Source: Talinum fruticosum
Lineage: Eukaryota; Streptophyta; Magnoliopsida; Caryophyllales; Talinaceae
DNA length: 64,000 nucleotides
Assembly (NCBI GenBank): GCA_021018815.1
Contig: JAITYX010000066.1
Location: forward strand, 3,384,001-3,448,000
Direction: 5' to 3'
How positions within the stretch are numbered: the stretch's first letter is position 1; each line of letters starts with the position of its first letter. The notes below the pieces were generated by a model. That model did not search any database. It was not told the DNA's origin and saw only the letters and a list, made by a program, of their open reading frames with translations. Of the stretch, positions 35,732 to 48,178 are shown in pieces. Made by a program: the position numbers and the translations under genes.

Positions 35732-36560
35732 AGTAAGAAAAATTCTCTAGAAATGAATCGACTCGGTAATTGTTTTGGTTGTGGATCCCCATATCACTTC
35801 ATTAATGACTCGCCTAAATCCGAGGAAGAAAAGCAAAGAAAAAAAAACCCTTTTTGAAAGGAAAGAAGCCTATGCTAGCAACATGGAGTGACTCGACTCC
35901 AGCGAAAGTGAAGGTGAATCCGAGAATGCCAACATGTGTCCGATGGCCAAAAATGATATTCCTCCATCTGACTCCGAATCAGAATCAGATGAAGAGAAAA
36001 CAGAGGAACAAACCGAAGAGGTACTGAAATAAATTCATTCCTTTCCTAAAGATCATCTTGCCAAATTTGTTCCGAGGATTGAAGACCATTATCAAGTCGA
36101 GATTAAATATTTGAAAAAGTTTTTAAAAGCTTTGAAAAATGAAAATCGACTTTGCAAAACTCATGTGAAAAACTTTGATCTAAGGTTAGTGAACACAAGT
36201 TAGATTTACATGATCTCAAAATTGAAAAACAAGATCTTCAAAAGAAGTATGAAAAAACACATGAGACGCTTTTAAAAGTTACGAAAGGTTAAGATAATCT
36301 CAAATTGATATTGGGATCTCGGAGCATCTCTTATAAAAAAAATAAGGTATTGGATTTGATTCTGGGAGTCAGAAAACTGCTTACAAAAATCATTTTGAAA
36401 AAAGAGATGTTCTAAAGACTCAAAGTCCCTCCAATTTTAGAACAAGAAGGACCTACTTCGATTCTTCACCTCCACAATAACCTAGAGGCAAAGAGATAAT
36501 CCAAGTTTGGGTTCCCAAAGGGACAAAACCTCCAAAGGTGGTATCTGATCCAATCGGATC

Positions 36561-37656
36561 AGAATCATTTGGTCAAAAGAAACAGAAAGGTTTGATTTTT
36601 CCGAGTGCGGATATGCTTGAAAGTCAAATCGACTCACGCCTTTGCATTATCATTCACATGTAGTGCATAAGTATCATCTCATATTTTTTATTAGCCATAT
36701 GGATACATTGTTATAAATTAATTGTTGCATGAATTGTGGGGAGCCCTCTCTTATATCTAACAAAATTGTTAAGTCAATGTAGTAACATTAGACACTAAAA
36801 AAAAATCGGTGTTGTCCGACCCGGACAAAAATCCGAGACTTAGTAGAGATGAAGAAATTCCTCAAATTCTCAACTCGACCATATAGAATCCAGTCGAGAT
36901 ACATGGATAGACACAAGGAGATCAAAGACATCTAACTCCATAGGTTCATTTATACAATATCTGACCTTAGTACCTAGACTTGAGTAAAGATCACTAAGGA
37001 ATGAAGCGATCGACTTCCTAGTTAAGTTCGTCTAACTCATTGCGTATCTAGAATTCGAGATATTCCATGGTACAAATTGTTTTCAGCATAATCAAAGGGC
37101 CACTTTTGGAAAATAAACCTCCAATTCATGGATATTTATTTCATCAAAATATTTTCTAAAAATATTTCCCAAAGGATTTTGGAAAGTTTATTTTTGTCAA
37201 TTTTCAAATCTCTTGCAAATCCTTTCAAAAATTTCAAATTTTCGTTTTTAAACTCTAGTCTTTACAAAACTAATTTGGCTTATATTTTGTGTGCCCCTAT
37301 TTTTGCCAAAAGGCAAGGAGCAGAAGATACACTTTGGTGTGTATTTGGTTAGTTGGAACTAATTCTCTATTTCTGTTTTAATGCTTTGACTCTACAGGAT
37401 CAATTAATGACAGCAGTTAGATTGAAATCTAACCCACTTATATTTCCTCAATTTACTCTCTATATGGATCATTTTTTCATAGCATCTTACTCTGTGCTTA
37501 AATGCTTATCATGTTCTGAAAATGTTTCCTTCAAATGCTTATCTCACTTCATAGCATGATAAATATATTCTAAGTTCCCTCAGTCAAATTGTGAATATGT
37601 GATGCTATTTTTATGAAATCTGACTTCCTAGCTTTATGTTTACATGCTTACCAATA
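36561..37656. other. Non-coding remainder of copia D interior
   Basis: AT-rich. ATTTTTGCCAAAAGGCAAGG near 37300 recalls the pre-PPT segment found in some copia elements, but no LTR follows. No domain is recognised in the frames at 37128-37559. Confidence 0.35.
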
Positions 37657-40388
37657 TGTAACAGCCCACACTTTAAGAAAATGTATTATCTGTAATACAT
37701 TTAATTATAATGAGCGTGTGCATTTCAATTTTCAAATATTTTCGTAATACATTATACTGTGTGTATATATATATATGTATATACATATATATCAATGTTG
37801 TTTAAAGTACGAGAACTGGATGATGGCAACGACGACGCTCAATCACATTTTATAAATTTTAATGACTCGGAAGATAACTACCATTTATCATTTCTAAAAA
37901 TTAAATTCTATCAACAAGTAGTGGCCTTAGTCGAGCATGTTTACATTATTTATTCAAAACAATCGACATTTTCATATAGATAATTTATTACGATTTCAAA
38001 GATTCTTATATAAATAAAATTGATATGGATTTTGTGGTAAACTTAACATTATTAAAAATAAAATTCCTAGATTAAGATAAGCTTAAATGTAAAAGATGAT
38101 AATAGGCATGAAGAGTTGGGAATTAGATGAGGATAAGAAGTTAAGATGAGAATTGGGTCGGAAAATTAGAATTAAGTCGGTCGGCCCAATTAAAGAGATA
38201 GAAAGGGGAGTAATCAAGCCAAGCTATGTGTTTCGATTCATTTTAACCTAATCCATTTCACTCACAACCCTCTCTCTCTCTCTCTCTAGCCACCGACACC
38301 CCTGCCTCTGCCCTCCTCCCATCTCCACCGCCAACCGACAGCACCGGCGGCACCACGGCCGCGCCGACAGCCACCACCGGTCGGCGACCAATACCATCAC
38401 CATCACCATCACTAGCATCATCGTAAAACCACCCAAAAACGCATCCCTTTCCCTTCACTTATCTCCTCCGCCTCCCCTTACCTTTCATCTCAGCCACAGG
38501 AAACACCATCATGACACCACCGACAGCCACTACCACCACCTATCGCCGCATCGTCATCGCCTCAGCCACCAAACACCGAGTACACCACCTATTTTGCGCC
38601 TGTTTACGCCCGGATTCGCGTCTGTTTGGCCTCGACTGCCTTGACCTCCAGCCGATCTGGTCTCCGCCATCTTCCGGCAAGTCACCGTCACCGCTCCTTG
38701 CCACCGACGGTCGTTTCGGTCATCCCCGATCTTCAATCCTCTAACCTTCAATCACCACCCTCAAACACCCCAGAAACCCTCCTAAATTAACCCCTTTCAC
38801 CTTGTTTCTTAGGGTAAATTTTCAAATTCAGTTCTTGTTAATTTAAGTATTTAGGTTGTAATCAGTTATTCTTTTCCTGTATTATATAAAGGCAATTAGA
38901 GATTGAAGTTCGATGATATTATGTATGTAATTTGATTCTTGGAGTTTAGGAAAATTTGGTGATATCTCGGATGTATTGAAATTGAAAGAAATTAAGGTAA
39001 AATCTCTGTATACAGGGCATTCATAAGTAATTTTAAGTTATAAATTATTTTGGGTTAATTTAGTTGGTCATTTGACTTAATGATGGGATTAGGGGAAAAT
39101 TAAGAATGATTTAAAATACTCGAGAGGTATGGAAAAATTGAAGTGTTATGAGAATATTATGCCAGGAAATTAGCATCTTGTGGGAAATTGGTTTATGCCA
39201 TTATAAAATAGAATAGGTTAGAAAATAATTGTATAAAGGAATGAATAAAGGTATATACATAATAAAGCTGAATAATGGCGATACTTAAAAGTATAAACCT
39301 TTCCTTGGTTTTAAAGCAAATATTATCAATACTTGTTATTAATAGATTCTTTGTAGAGAAAAAGAAGATAAGTATTTGGTGTTTATATATATATATATAT
39401 ATATATGCATTTTATAAAAAGAAAATAAATAAACCTTATAGGTTAGAGATAACCTTAGTATTATTTAGTAGAAAGCTGTGTTTGTTAATCTTCATTTCAA
39501 GTATCTTTGAAGTGATTTAATAAATAAGAAATAAAAAAATTCAGTTATTAATAAAACTTTTATATCTCTACTTAAGGTCATCGAGTGTCGTGCATTCATC
39601 CGGACTCGCCCAAAAAGGAAGAAGAACATCGGCACAAGGTACGTTCATTGATCGTGCTCTTCAATGTTTTATTTACAAATCAAGGCCGGATATGGCCGAC
39701 ATCAACAACAACAAAGAATCATTTGCAAATATTATTTTCCATCATTAATATGGACCTGCCCCATCAAGCGCCATTATTTGGTACGCCTCAATATTCAGGT
39801 AGGTCCGACACAGTAATCGTTGGCCACCTTCAACCGGACTATCCGATCGGTCCGGGTGTGTGCACATGCATTTAGGGAAACCCGATGATCGTAAGGGATC
39901 CATTCAGATAATAAACGAACAACAGTTTTACATTATTAACTCCCCTCAATTACAAATGAATTGAAATGCATGCGCTCAACTCAACCGCTTATTAACCATT
40001 TATTTTACAGACATGTTAATGGACGTATTGAGCTTCGGCTCACATTTCGAAAATATTTTCTGGTTTTGTTTTAGGTAAAGATGTTGAAGGTACCAAGCAG
40101 GAGAGGACTTATATTCGGGACTTAGAGGTTCGCAGTGGCAAGTTGGGGTATTAGTGATCAAGTATCGTTGACTTCGTGTTACCATGTTTATCGCTATATA
40201 AATTGTAATTACCTCACAAAATATGACCACCGGTAAAGCATACATATTTATAAAATATTATTTAGAAGCCTTGCCATTTCCTCCGGTAAGGGCGGCGGTG
40301 ATGTCTCCGACCTCCTTTCCGTTGCGCTAATCATCGACTAACTGCTTGTTTAGTCTAAAACCCGTGATTACGGGTTGGGGGCGTTACA
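37657..40388 (+). repeat. 5' LTR of the truncated gypsy element
   Basis: 2732 bp. It shares landmarks with the 48179 LTR: GAGCGTGTGCATTTCAAT (compare GAGCGCGTGCACTTCAAT), GGTCCGGGTGTGTGCAC (compare GGCCCGGGAGGTGTGCAC), and a final hairpin then GGCGTTACA. AT microsatellite at 39384-39407. CT-rich and GC-rich block at 38260-38760. Frames there are not convincing genes. Confidence 0.75.
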
Positions 40389-40919
40389 CAATATCCGGTT
40401 TCGAGCTTAGGTTTAAAAGATTCCTGCCAGCCATGTAGGAACCATAAGGATTGAATTAGAATAGGAAGTATAAGTGCTCTAGTATTAGTTTGTTTGTATA
40501 AAGTACAAAAATGGAAAATACTCATAATGTCCAATTAAGTTTCAAAGTTGCAAGCAACAATTAACATAAGGATAATAATCCTAAAGAAATGGAGGACCAT
40601 CTATCCATAAACTTTCATATGCCTACCAACTTATAACAGGAAGTTGACAAAACTCAACTCCCGCCTTTGCCTGTCCAAATTCCAAAGATGATATCAGTCC
40701 TATATATTAAGGAAATCATACCCAAAAGTTACCAAAGAAAATATCTACCTCTACCGGCTCTAACCAGATTCTCTAACAAACATAGAAAAATATACGGAAT
40801 CACCAAAAGAAACCCCCAAAATGCATAATGAGAAAATTAACCCAATGGAGTTAGAAGAATGAATTAGGAATATGAAAGAGATTTTTGCAATTATTAAAAT
40901 ACTTGAAAACAAAAGGTGG

Positions 40920-41950
40920 CTATAAGAACATCATATTTAATAGAGAAGACAGGCATATGGTGGGATACGATTATGAAAAGATGTTAGTAATGTGAGTTTA
41001 CATGGGCTAAATTCTTGGAGAAAACTTAGAGCTAAAGTTATACCCTATCCCAGTACAATAGCAAAAAGAAAGAGTTTTGAAAACCAAGAATAACAAAGAA
41101 AAGAACATGTCGTACGTCACTAAATTTAACGAGATGGCTTGATACGCTTAGGTCCTTTGAGTAAATGAAATAACTTAGAAAACCCCAAATGAAAGTGAGA
41201 CAATTAAGGAAACCAAAGCCATGATAACATGCCTAGAAGTGCCAACCTCAACCAAATCAAAAGTTTTGTAGCTACTCCTCATGAACCATGTCGAAAAATG
41301 TCATAAAATCACTCATACAACAAGCCAATATGGGGACAGTAGTCTCTGGAGCTTTCCTTTTCAAAACTATTATATGCATTGTTCTCATTCAAGAGATTTA
41401 TACTCGTTTATATCAACTCAAGAAGTTCCTCAACTAAAGCCAAAAAGATATAAACTTCGGTCAAATACCAAATTGATTTACCAAATGACCAAATGGTGAA
41501 AACATGTGGCTCCTTAAAACAAGATTCCAATAACTAGAGAAGACTTTCTCACTAATCTCATCCAGCTCGATCTAGTTGACCTTAACATAATGCTAGGAAG
41601 GGATTAATTGTCAAAATTATGAGGCCAAACTTATTGCGAAGGACAAAAGGGCGATAGTAGAGAGTTGACAATAATAGAATGTGTATTTTATGGCATTAAG
41701 AGTGAAGGAGAATATTCTATAATACAACGAATCTTTTGAGAAAGGGATGCCAAGGTTATTAGTGTTATATTACTAAAGAAAAGAAGAAATAATTAAGCCT
41801 CGAGGATATTTTGGTCATACCCAACTTAAAATAGGAATTGGGAACATACTCGAGATTGCATTCGTAACAAGGTATGACCATTATAAGTTTACCATCATGT
41901 CATTTGGGTTAACCAATGCACCTGCCAAGAACATGGATCCAACAAATTTT
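40920..41950 (+). pseudogene. Gypsy gag/protease/RT remnant
   Basis: 'WWDTIMKRC' and 'KLYPIPVQ', then 'MSYVTKFNEMA' (retrotransposon gag, 40950-41150). A retropepsin-like tail, 'TNLIQLDLVDLNIML' (about 41550-41600). Then RT 'RYDHYKFTIMSFGLTNAPA' (about 41865-41930). The distance between protease and this RT motif is too short for a normal RT N-terminus, so there is an internal deletion as well as many stops. Confidence 0.65.
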
Positions 41951-41952
41951 AT

Positions 41953-42741
41953 TGCTCTTAATTTTGGAAATGATATCAATCGAGATCATGCCCTTATTCG
42001 TTGCAAGTATAAGAACAATGCAACCTCATAAAGTAAGCAGTGATTGAAGATTGTTAAGTCATGATTAACGTTCAAAGATACATGAGCAAATCAAAAGACA
42101 AGCCAAACTAAGAAAGAATCAAGATTCGACTAGCGATCGAGATTCCGCCAAGATGAAGTTATCAAGTCGAGCAGAGAAGATTTTATCTCCAACGGTAACT
42201 TCAACGATCTACCAATTGAAGGGAAAGTTGTAAAACGACAAGCCAAGACTGTGGATCAAACAAGCAAGAGAATAAACTTCATATCTTATCTTAATCTCTT
42301 GTAATTGTGCTTACTCGTATTATTCTTGTACCAAAGTCGGATACTTTGTGAGTTGTAGCAAAGAGTCTTGGGGAAGACTGCTTTGTGAGTTGTAACACTT
42401 GGGAGAAGTATGAGCGGTGGGCCTTGAGAGTTAGTGTACTCAAAAGGTCGGTCGGAAAGTTAAGTGAAGAACTTGTCTAACAGTCGGAGTAATAAGAAAA
42501 GTAGAAGATAATCCTACGGGAGGAAACCTTAGGCGGTCACTAACCACGATATTTGGATCTAGGCTAAGATCATGAACAAACAAACTTGCATTGTTCCATT
42601 TACTTTTCTATTTGTTTGTTTTTCATATATCTGACCTCTCGACTCTCGATCAATCATACACCTAAAAATTTTAAAATACCCTATTCAACCTCCCCTCCCC
42701 CTCTCTCTCTAAGGTATATCCGATCCTCTCGGGACTTTTCA
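41953..42741 (+). repeat. 3' LTR (or separate LTR) of copia derivative D
   Basis: 789 bp, TGCTCTTAATTTTGG...GGGACTTTTCA, partner of 31214-31989. A CT-rich expansion (CCCCTCCCCCTCTCTCTC) near 42690 differs from the partner. It is followed directly by minus-strand copia sequence of another lineage. Confidence 0.75.
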
Positions 42742-43800
42742 AAGTTGAGATGCTTAAGCCTTTTTCATGGAGTCAAGATTTATGTGTTCTAATCTAGCAT
42801 GTCATAAATCAAGTGACTCAATGATATAAATAGAAGAAGTAGTAGCCATTTTATTAATACTTTTAGAGATGGTGTCAAGCACAATCATATCACCCATATA
42901 AAAACCTTTTCTCATGAATTCACCATTACTAGTCATGACAAGACGGTAAGAAACAAGAGTTAATTTTAGACCAACTTTTAAGAGTGAACAAGCGAGATAC
43001 GAGATTTCTATGCATTTCAAACACATGCGGAACATTAGTCGAGTAAGCGATTTTCTAGAAGTGAGTTTTAAAATGATCTTCCCTTTTCCAATGACGAAGC
43101 GAAGTCACATTACCCATGAAAAATTTTCACTTTCGCGAGGTTTTTCATAAGACTAAAATAGTCTATAGTCAGCCACATGTATATCCGGTAGCACCCATGT
43201 CAACGATCGACTCCATGATGTTACCAACTAGATTGACTTTTGATAATACTTGCAACAATATTGTCATATTCAACTAAGTTGGCATCGGCCTGTTTCTCGG
43301 ATTTACGGTTTACGGCCTTATGATCACGTCGCTCACATTCATGGCACCGTCCCACAAATTTATACTTTTGCATCTTTCCTTGTGGTTTAATATCACTTCT
43401 GTCATTTTATTCTTATACCTGTCAAAATTAGCAAATCTTGGTTCCACAAGGATAGCTTTGGAAAAACCAGAGTTGTTAGAAATTATTTCATCTTTAATTT
43501 TCAATGTCCTATCGGTTCTTCAAGAGTCCAATCATTCTTGTCATGCATGAGTTGATTTTAATGCTCCTTCCATGAAGGTCGTAATTTTTGATAAGACAAT
43601 AGCCAAGGTCTATCAAATATACTAAGTCCTTCAAATGAAATAGAGGAACACAAAATTTTAGATTCGTGAATTTGGTCAATAATAGGTTTGTCCTCTTCTA
43701 TCTGAAAGTTTAACCATTTACTAATAAAATGGGGTCCGGTCCGTTCCCGAGTTGAAACATTCGAGCTTGATGCTTTAGGAAAAAAACAATTCATAAAATT
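42742..43800 (-). pseudogene. Copia gag/protease/gag-pre-integrase fragment (right part of split element)
   Basis: Minus strand from the right: gag 'EEDKPIIDQIHESKIL' and 'LRPSWKEH' (43790-43560), zinc knuckle CHECERRDHKAVNR near 43350 (last Cys is Arg), protease 'SIVDMGATGYT' near 43210 (DSG reads DMG), then 'SNGEFMRKGFYMGDMIVLDT' and 'SIYIIESLDL', leading into a degraded gag-pre-integrase, 'HARLEHINLDSM', near 42770. The integrase of the same type lies at 30370-31000, which suggests one element separated by D. Confidence 0.7.
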
Positions 43801-43863
43801 AGAAGAAAAAACAATTCCTCCATACGGAGAAGAGGCTGAGGAAGGATATACAGTTTTGGAAAA

Positions 43864-44700
43864 CTAGTTTGGTTTTATACCATGAAGATGTACTACAAAA
43901 ACGATCCATCTCATACGAAGGTTCATATAATTGAACACCGATATGAAAAAGGATCTCCAAATAGTATTCATCGACCCAGAAAAAGCATATGATAAGAGTA
44001 TCACGAGAAGTGTTGTGGAGGTTCTTGGAGAAGAAAAGCATATCAATTGTGTTTACCAGTGTTATTAAATATATGTATGACGGAGTTAGGACAAGTGTTC
44101 AGAGCTCAAGAGGGGGATACAAATGAATTTCCTATCAACATTGGCCTCCACCAAGGATCAATGTTGAGACATTCTGTTTTCATTATTGTTCTGGATGAGC
44201 TTGTTAAAGGAATTCAGGAATAGGTGTCATAGATTATGCTATTTGATATTATTCTTATCAATGAAACTAGTGATGAAGTTAATAACAGGTTGGAATAATG
44301 GAGATATACCTTAGAGTTTAAAGGTTTTAAATTGAGTAGGTCAATGAATACTTGAAATCAGATTCAACGAAGGGGAAGGAGATATTTAAGAAGTCCCCAT
44401 TGGTAGTGTGGCGGTAGCAGGGGTTGATAGGTTCGAATACTGAGGCTCTATTATTCTAGAACTAGGGGATATTGATGAAGACATTAACCGGCACATAAAG
44501 ATGGGATTGGAAAAGTGGAATAATGCTTTGGGAATGTTGTGTGATAAGAAAATCCCAATAAGACTAAAAGGAAGAGTTTGTGCAATAGTAGTTAGACCAA
44601 CATTGTCCAATGAAATACAATGTTGGCCAATTAAAAACACTCAAGTCAAGAGTTCGTCAGCTGCAGAGATGAAAAATTTTGATATTTTATGATCTGGGCT
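43864..44700 (+). pseudogene. LINE reverse transcriptase fragment
   Basis: 'DLQIVFIDPEKAYDKSITRS' (about 43940-44000), the non-LTR RT start (FIDLEKAYD type), then shifted frames through 'LHQGSML' (QGxxLSP position, about 44150), and finally 'GLEKWNNALGMLCDKKIPIR' and 'QCWPIKNTQVK' (44501-44650), the conserved C-terminal part. The FADD catalytic motif is not intact in the expected place (about 44235). 5' truncated and frameshifted, typical of dead LINE copies. Confidence 0.75.
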
Positions 44701-45719
44701 TTTAAAGGCAACGATGCTCATAGAGGTGATGTGTATATCCCAGGTAGTAATGAGTAATTTTTTTTCCGTCTATTTTATCATTTGGATTGGTCACAGAGAT
44801 GAGGAATTTTTATACGTAATGAACATTTTATTTAAAAAAAAATTGAGATTATATGATCTAGATCTCTAGCAGAGATGACGAATTTGATAGTAATGAACAT
44901 TTTTTAAAAAAATATGTATTGCAAGGGATCCATATTGAGGCTCTATTTTATTTACTTTTAGCTTATAACCTTTAAGCGGCTTATACCTTCTTACAATTGC
45001 TTACAACTTTTTATAACTAACTTTACAACTATACAGCTCCATACAACTTTTTATAACTAATTTTACAACTATCTTACAACTCTTTACTGCTACTTATAAT
45101 TTTCATTAAAGCTCTGCTAAATAAAATGAGGCCTGAGAGTTATTGTTCTTCTAGTAATGAATATTTTTAAATTTTGATACTTTATCATCTAAGGTTTATT
45201 TTCCCATATCAAAGTTTATATTATTTGTTTTGAAACATATGATGTTGTTTTTGCCATTTATAATTGAAAAACATTTAGTTATATTATTGATGAAACATTT
45301 GTAGTACATCTTGATGAGCGTTATTCTGGTAACTGTTATATACGATGAGTCTGGTTGGCGGTTCCAATCAGAATTTATTAAAACAAGTATTTAATAATAA
45401 ACATTTCTAGGTTGAGCCAAAGACAAAATAAGATATCTAAATTAATTAACTCGAATCTTAAAAACTCAACTAAATTGATATGAGTATATCTGAACCAATA
45501 TAGATTGTACTTAAAAAATAATTAGAGTTAAATCAGATCAAGCAATGTAAATCAACCAGCAGCAGCTTGTTTAAAGTAATGTGAAAATAATTAGACTCTA
45601 AGTAAAGGTTGGTCTAAATTTGCCCGACTTGAGTATATTGCAATACAAATAAACAGAATCAAGATCTAAAAATATCAATATTTTTAAGAGAAATTGGTTG
45701 TCAATATCCCAAATCTTCT
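44700..45719. other. AT-rich stretch with degenerate short repeats
   Basis: Imperfect repeats GCAGAGATGA(A/G)(A/G)AATTT...TAATGAACATTT occur about every 70-100 bp from 44660 to 44930, followed by ACAACTTTTTATAACTAA repeats (45000-45080). Perhaps the degenerate tail of the LINE. No gene seen. Confidence 0.35.
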
Positions 45720-47090
45720 TGAAGGTTTGCTCTTGGAAAAGATTAAGTCACCCTAAAAGGGAGGTGAATAGGGTGATGGAAGATTTTAGATAAAAATCAA
45801 ACTCTTTTTGCACGGAACGGAACAGAAACAGATTCTAACTCTAGATTGGACTCACAAAGAAGACACTTAAAAATACGTGGAAACCCTCATGGGCCGAGAA
45901 AACCACGTACGGTGTTAATCCAAGCATCAAGTCAAATCCACTAATTGAATCCTCAATTACAAAGGACTGACTCTTATCGGATTGCTCCTTTAGACAATTC
46001 CTTTACAAGTTTTTCCTAAACTCAAAAGTTGCCTTATCCGATCTAGTACTTCCCGACTAAGTTAACCCTTACAATCGAGAAAAGAATGTAAGTGATTACA
46101 AGACTTTCTTTACAACTCGGAAAGAAAGAGATTACAAATTAGGAGTTGTAAGCTGAAGATTGATTAAGAGTACACTAAGCAAGTGTTTAGCAATATGTTC
46201 ATCAGCAATGTTTAAGTCTTGTGGAATGGCTTCTATTTATAAATATCCGGGAAGAACGACCGTTGAGACTTGTTATGGACTGGTGATCTTCACTAGCCGT
46301 TGTAACGGCTTTTACGAGTCACTCGAAAAGATCCGTTATACAACAGTTCTTGGCTCAAAAAGTAATCCAACCCTCTTATGGTGACTAAAATGTGGAGTGG
46401 AAACAACCATTAGGCCTAGAGTTAGAGTTTTTCAATTTCGGAAACAAACGAGCCTTAACAAGGTGTACGAGCCATATCCAAAAATAGTTGTTTTTGTCTG
46501 CTGGTGTCTAACGGTTAGAAACCGATTGCTTTTACTTTTCATCTACAGATTAGGCTTGTTTAAACAACCTAGAAAAGTAAATCAAAGTGGTACTCAAAGT
46601 ATAAAAATACTTTGGTCCAAGATTAGACACGAGATAATAATGAAATCGGAGTAGTTAAGCACTTAATTATCTTTGGCCTAAAAGAGTGGAATTTTACGAG
46701 TCTAATATCCATTAGGTTCAGATTCCATCTTGAGTCAATCCTTAACGATGATCAAGTTATAAAGAATAAAGTATTAGGATACATAAACTTGATCAAGCAA
46801 ATAATTCTCCATTAATAAACTAACTTAGAAATTAGAATTAACATTGCAATTCATATTAACATGAAACATGAAGTAGTGCTCAAAATAAACGTGGTAGAGA
46901 AATTATTTACTCATGTGATGATTTTGAGTGATTTTTGAGTGGGTTAGAAACACGGTTCAGGGTGTTATGCTAAAAGACTGGTTTTTGAGTGGGTTAGACC
47001 GGATGAAACTTAGACATGAGTTTCTATAAGGGTCGAGAATGACTTAGAATCAAAACCCAAGAGAGATAAAAAGTTATCCCCGAGTCTTCG
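45720..47090 (-). repeat. 3' LTR of copia C
   Basis: 1371 bp. Plus-strand TGAAGGTTTGCTC...GAGTCTTCG (final A to G). TATA-like CTATTTATAA at 46233-46242. Preceded by CTTCT (45715-45719), a target-duplication candidate whose partner is outside the window. Confidence 0.88.
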
Positions 47091-47102
47091 ATCTCCCCTT
47101 TT
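47091..47102 (-). other. Polypurine tract of copia C
   Basis: Plus strand ATCTCCCCTTTT directly after the LTR, as in copia A at 12464. Confidence 0.75.
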
Positions 47103-48178
47103 GATGAAAGGCATTCCATTCAGTTCAAATAATTAAGTTTTCATAACGAAATGATCGAGCAAAAGAAAATCTCAATTAGAACATAAGATATTTATAGGTG
47201 CAGCTCGAGATCAAAACATAACTCAAAACATATTTCTTGTTGTAATTAAAGCATATATGTTAAAGAGTCAAGTATCGAACCGGACAAAAATATAACTCGA
47301 AACAGATGTGCTCGAAATAGATATTGCATTAACTCCGAGAAACATATACCCAAAAGTAAAAAAAAATGAACTCTTAGCTTAGAAAAGGAAAGGAAACTCC
47401 CCTAAACCAAACATCTAATTTTCTATCTTTACTATGCATTTCAGCAAAAAATAACAAAAGGAGGGAGGCAAGAGTAAGGAAGTACAAAAGATGTTGGACA
47501 AAAATAAAATATGAGTTTTATAAAAAAAAAAAAGAGGGAGGAGCGCTCTGTCTTGAAGAACGTGCTATGCGCCTACACCTATAAGCTTGTGTTGACACAG
47601 TCGGGCGAGGTGGCTGCAAAATTGGTAAATCGGGAAGTGGAGAGATCCTGGTTCTATGAACCAAAGGCATATCTTCCTCTTCTTCTCCTGGCTCTTCTTC
47701 AAAGATAGTTGCTGGCGGAGGTTACGAGGCGGGGGCTTTGGATTGACTAGCTTCGCCAACCTCTTCTAAGGCACTCTAAGTGTGATCCGATGAGATCACC
47801 CTAGGTTCTTTGTTGCCCTGGTCCTCGGGCTGACCAGATTCTTCCTCTTGTGTTGCTTCTTCTTCTCTTCCTTTAGCATTTACTTGTTACGCTTTATCTG
47901 TTGCTTGCTTTAGCTTTCTCTTCGACTTCTGCTGATTTGAATTTGGAAGGACTGGAGGACTCCTTAGAAGTTTTAGATGATTACGAGTCCTTAGCTACCT
48001 TAGACTCGCGCTCTTGAAGACGTTTGATCTATTTTCGTTGTTCCTTGATGACCTCCTTGAGCTCGAAATCACCTCCCGGTTCTCTCTAAGCCGAGACTAT
48101 GCTTGTTTTCGCATTAGAAGCAATGTTGGAATAAAGCCCTTGAACGACTTCAAAATTGATTGCAACTCTTCAGCCGAG

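Larger units (their letters stand above)
32034..36560 (+). pseudogene. Copia D gag, interrupted by a solo LTR
   Basis: The first part (32034-32889) has UBN2-type gag: 'FSGSNFAHWKRMMEIFLKDH', 'TYEGTSRVGQSKISRFVHKY', 'NLKSLSKHYSEEEAVRKILE'. It is split into overlapping frames by small frameshifts at 32288 and 32617. The second part (35738 onward) has a zinc knuckle, CFGCGSPYHFINDS, with the final Cys as Ser. A charged, frameshifted linker runs to about 36560. The break is the 2.84-kb solo LTR at 32891. Start ATG at 32034, 45 bp past the 5' LTR. This is the best-preserved gag of the window but has no pol beside it. Confidence 0.75.
37657..41950 (+). mobile_element. Truncated Ty3/gypsy element (5' LTR, gag, protease, RT start)
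   Basis: The 5' LTR (37657-40388) starts TGTAACAGCCC and ends GGGGGCGTTACA, related to the family of the gypsy element at 48179. It is followed by a degraded PBS (CGGTTTCGAGC near 40397) and gag- and pol-like sequence to about 41950, where it stops at the D LTR. RT palm and everything downstream are missing. Confidence 0.7.
31214..42741 (+). mobile_element. Gag-only copia derivative D with nested gypsy insertions
   Basis: Two similar LTRs (31214-31989 and 41953-42741) enclose a copia gag on the plus strand. No protease, integrase or RT of copia type is seen between them. The interior is enlarged by a solo LTR (32891-35731) and a truncated gypsy element (37657 to about 41950). The outer flanks TTTAT and AAGTT do not match, and the gypsy fragment abuts the 3' LTR directly without a PPT, so a rearrangement has occurred and the pairing of the LTRs is an inference. 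Confidence 0.5.

Noticed and set aside
37652..40393. Solo LTR with a perfect CAATA target duplication
   Set aside because: CAATA does occur on both sides of 37657-40388, but a degraded PBS, gag, protease and RT of gypsy type follow directly, so this is a 5' LTR and the right-hand CAATA is part of the leader.
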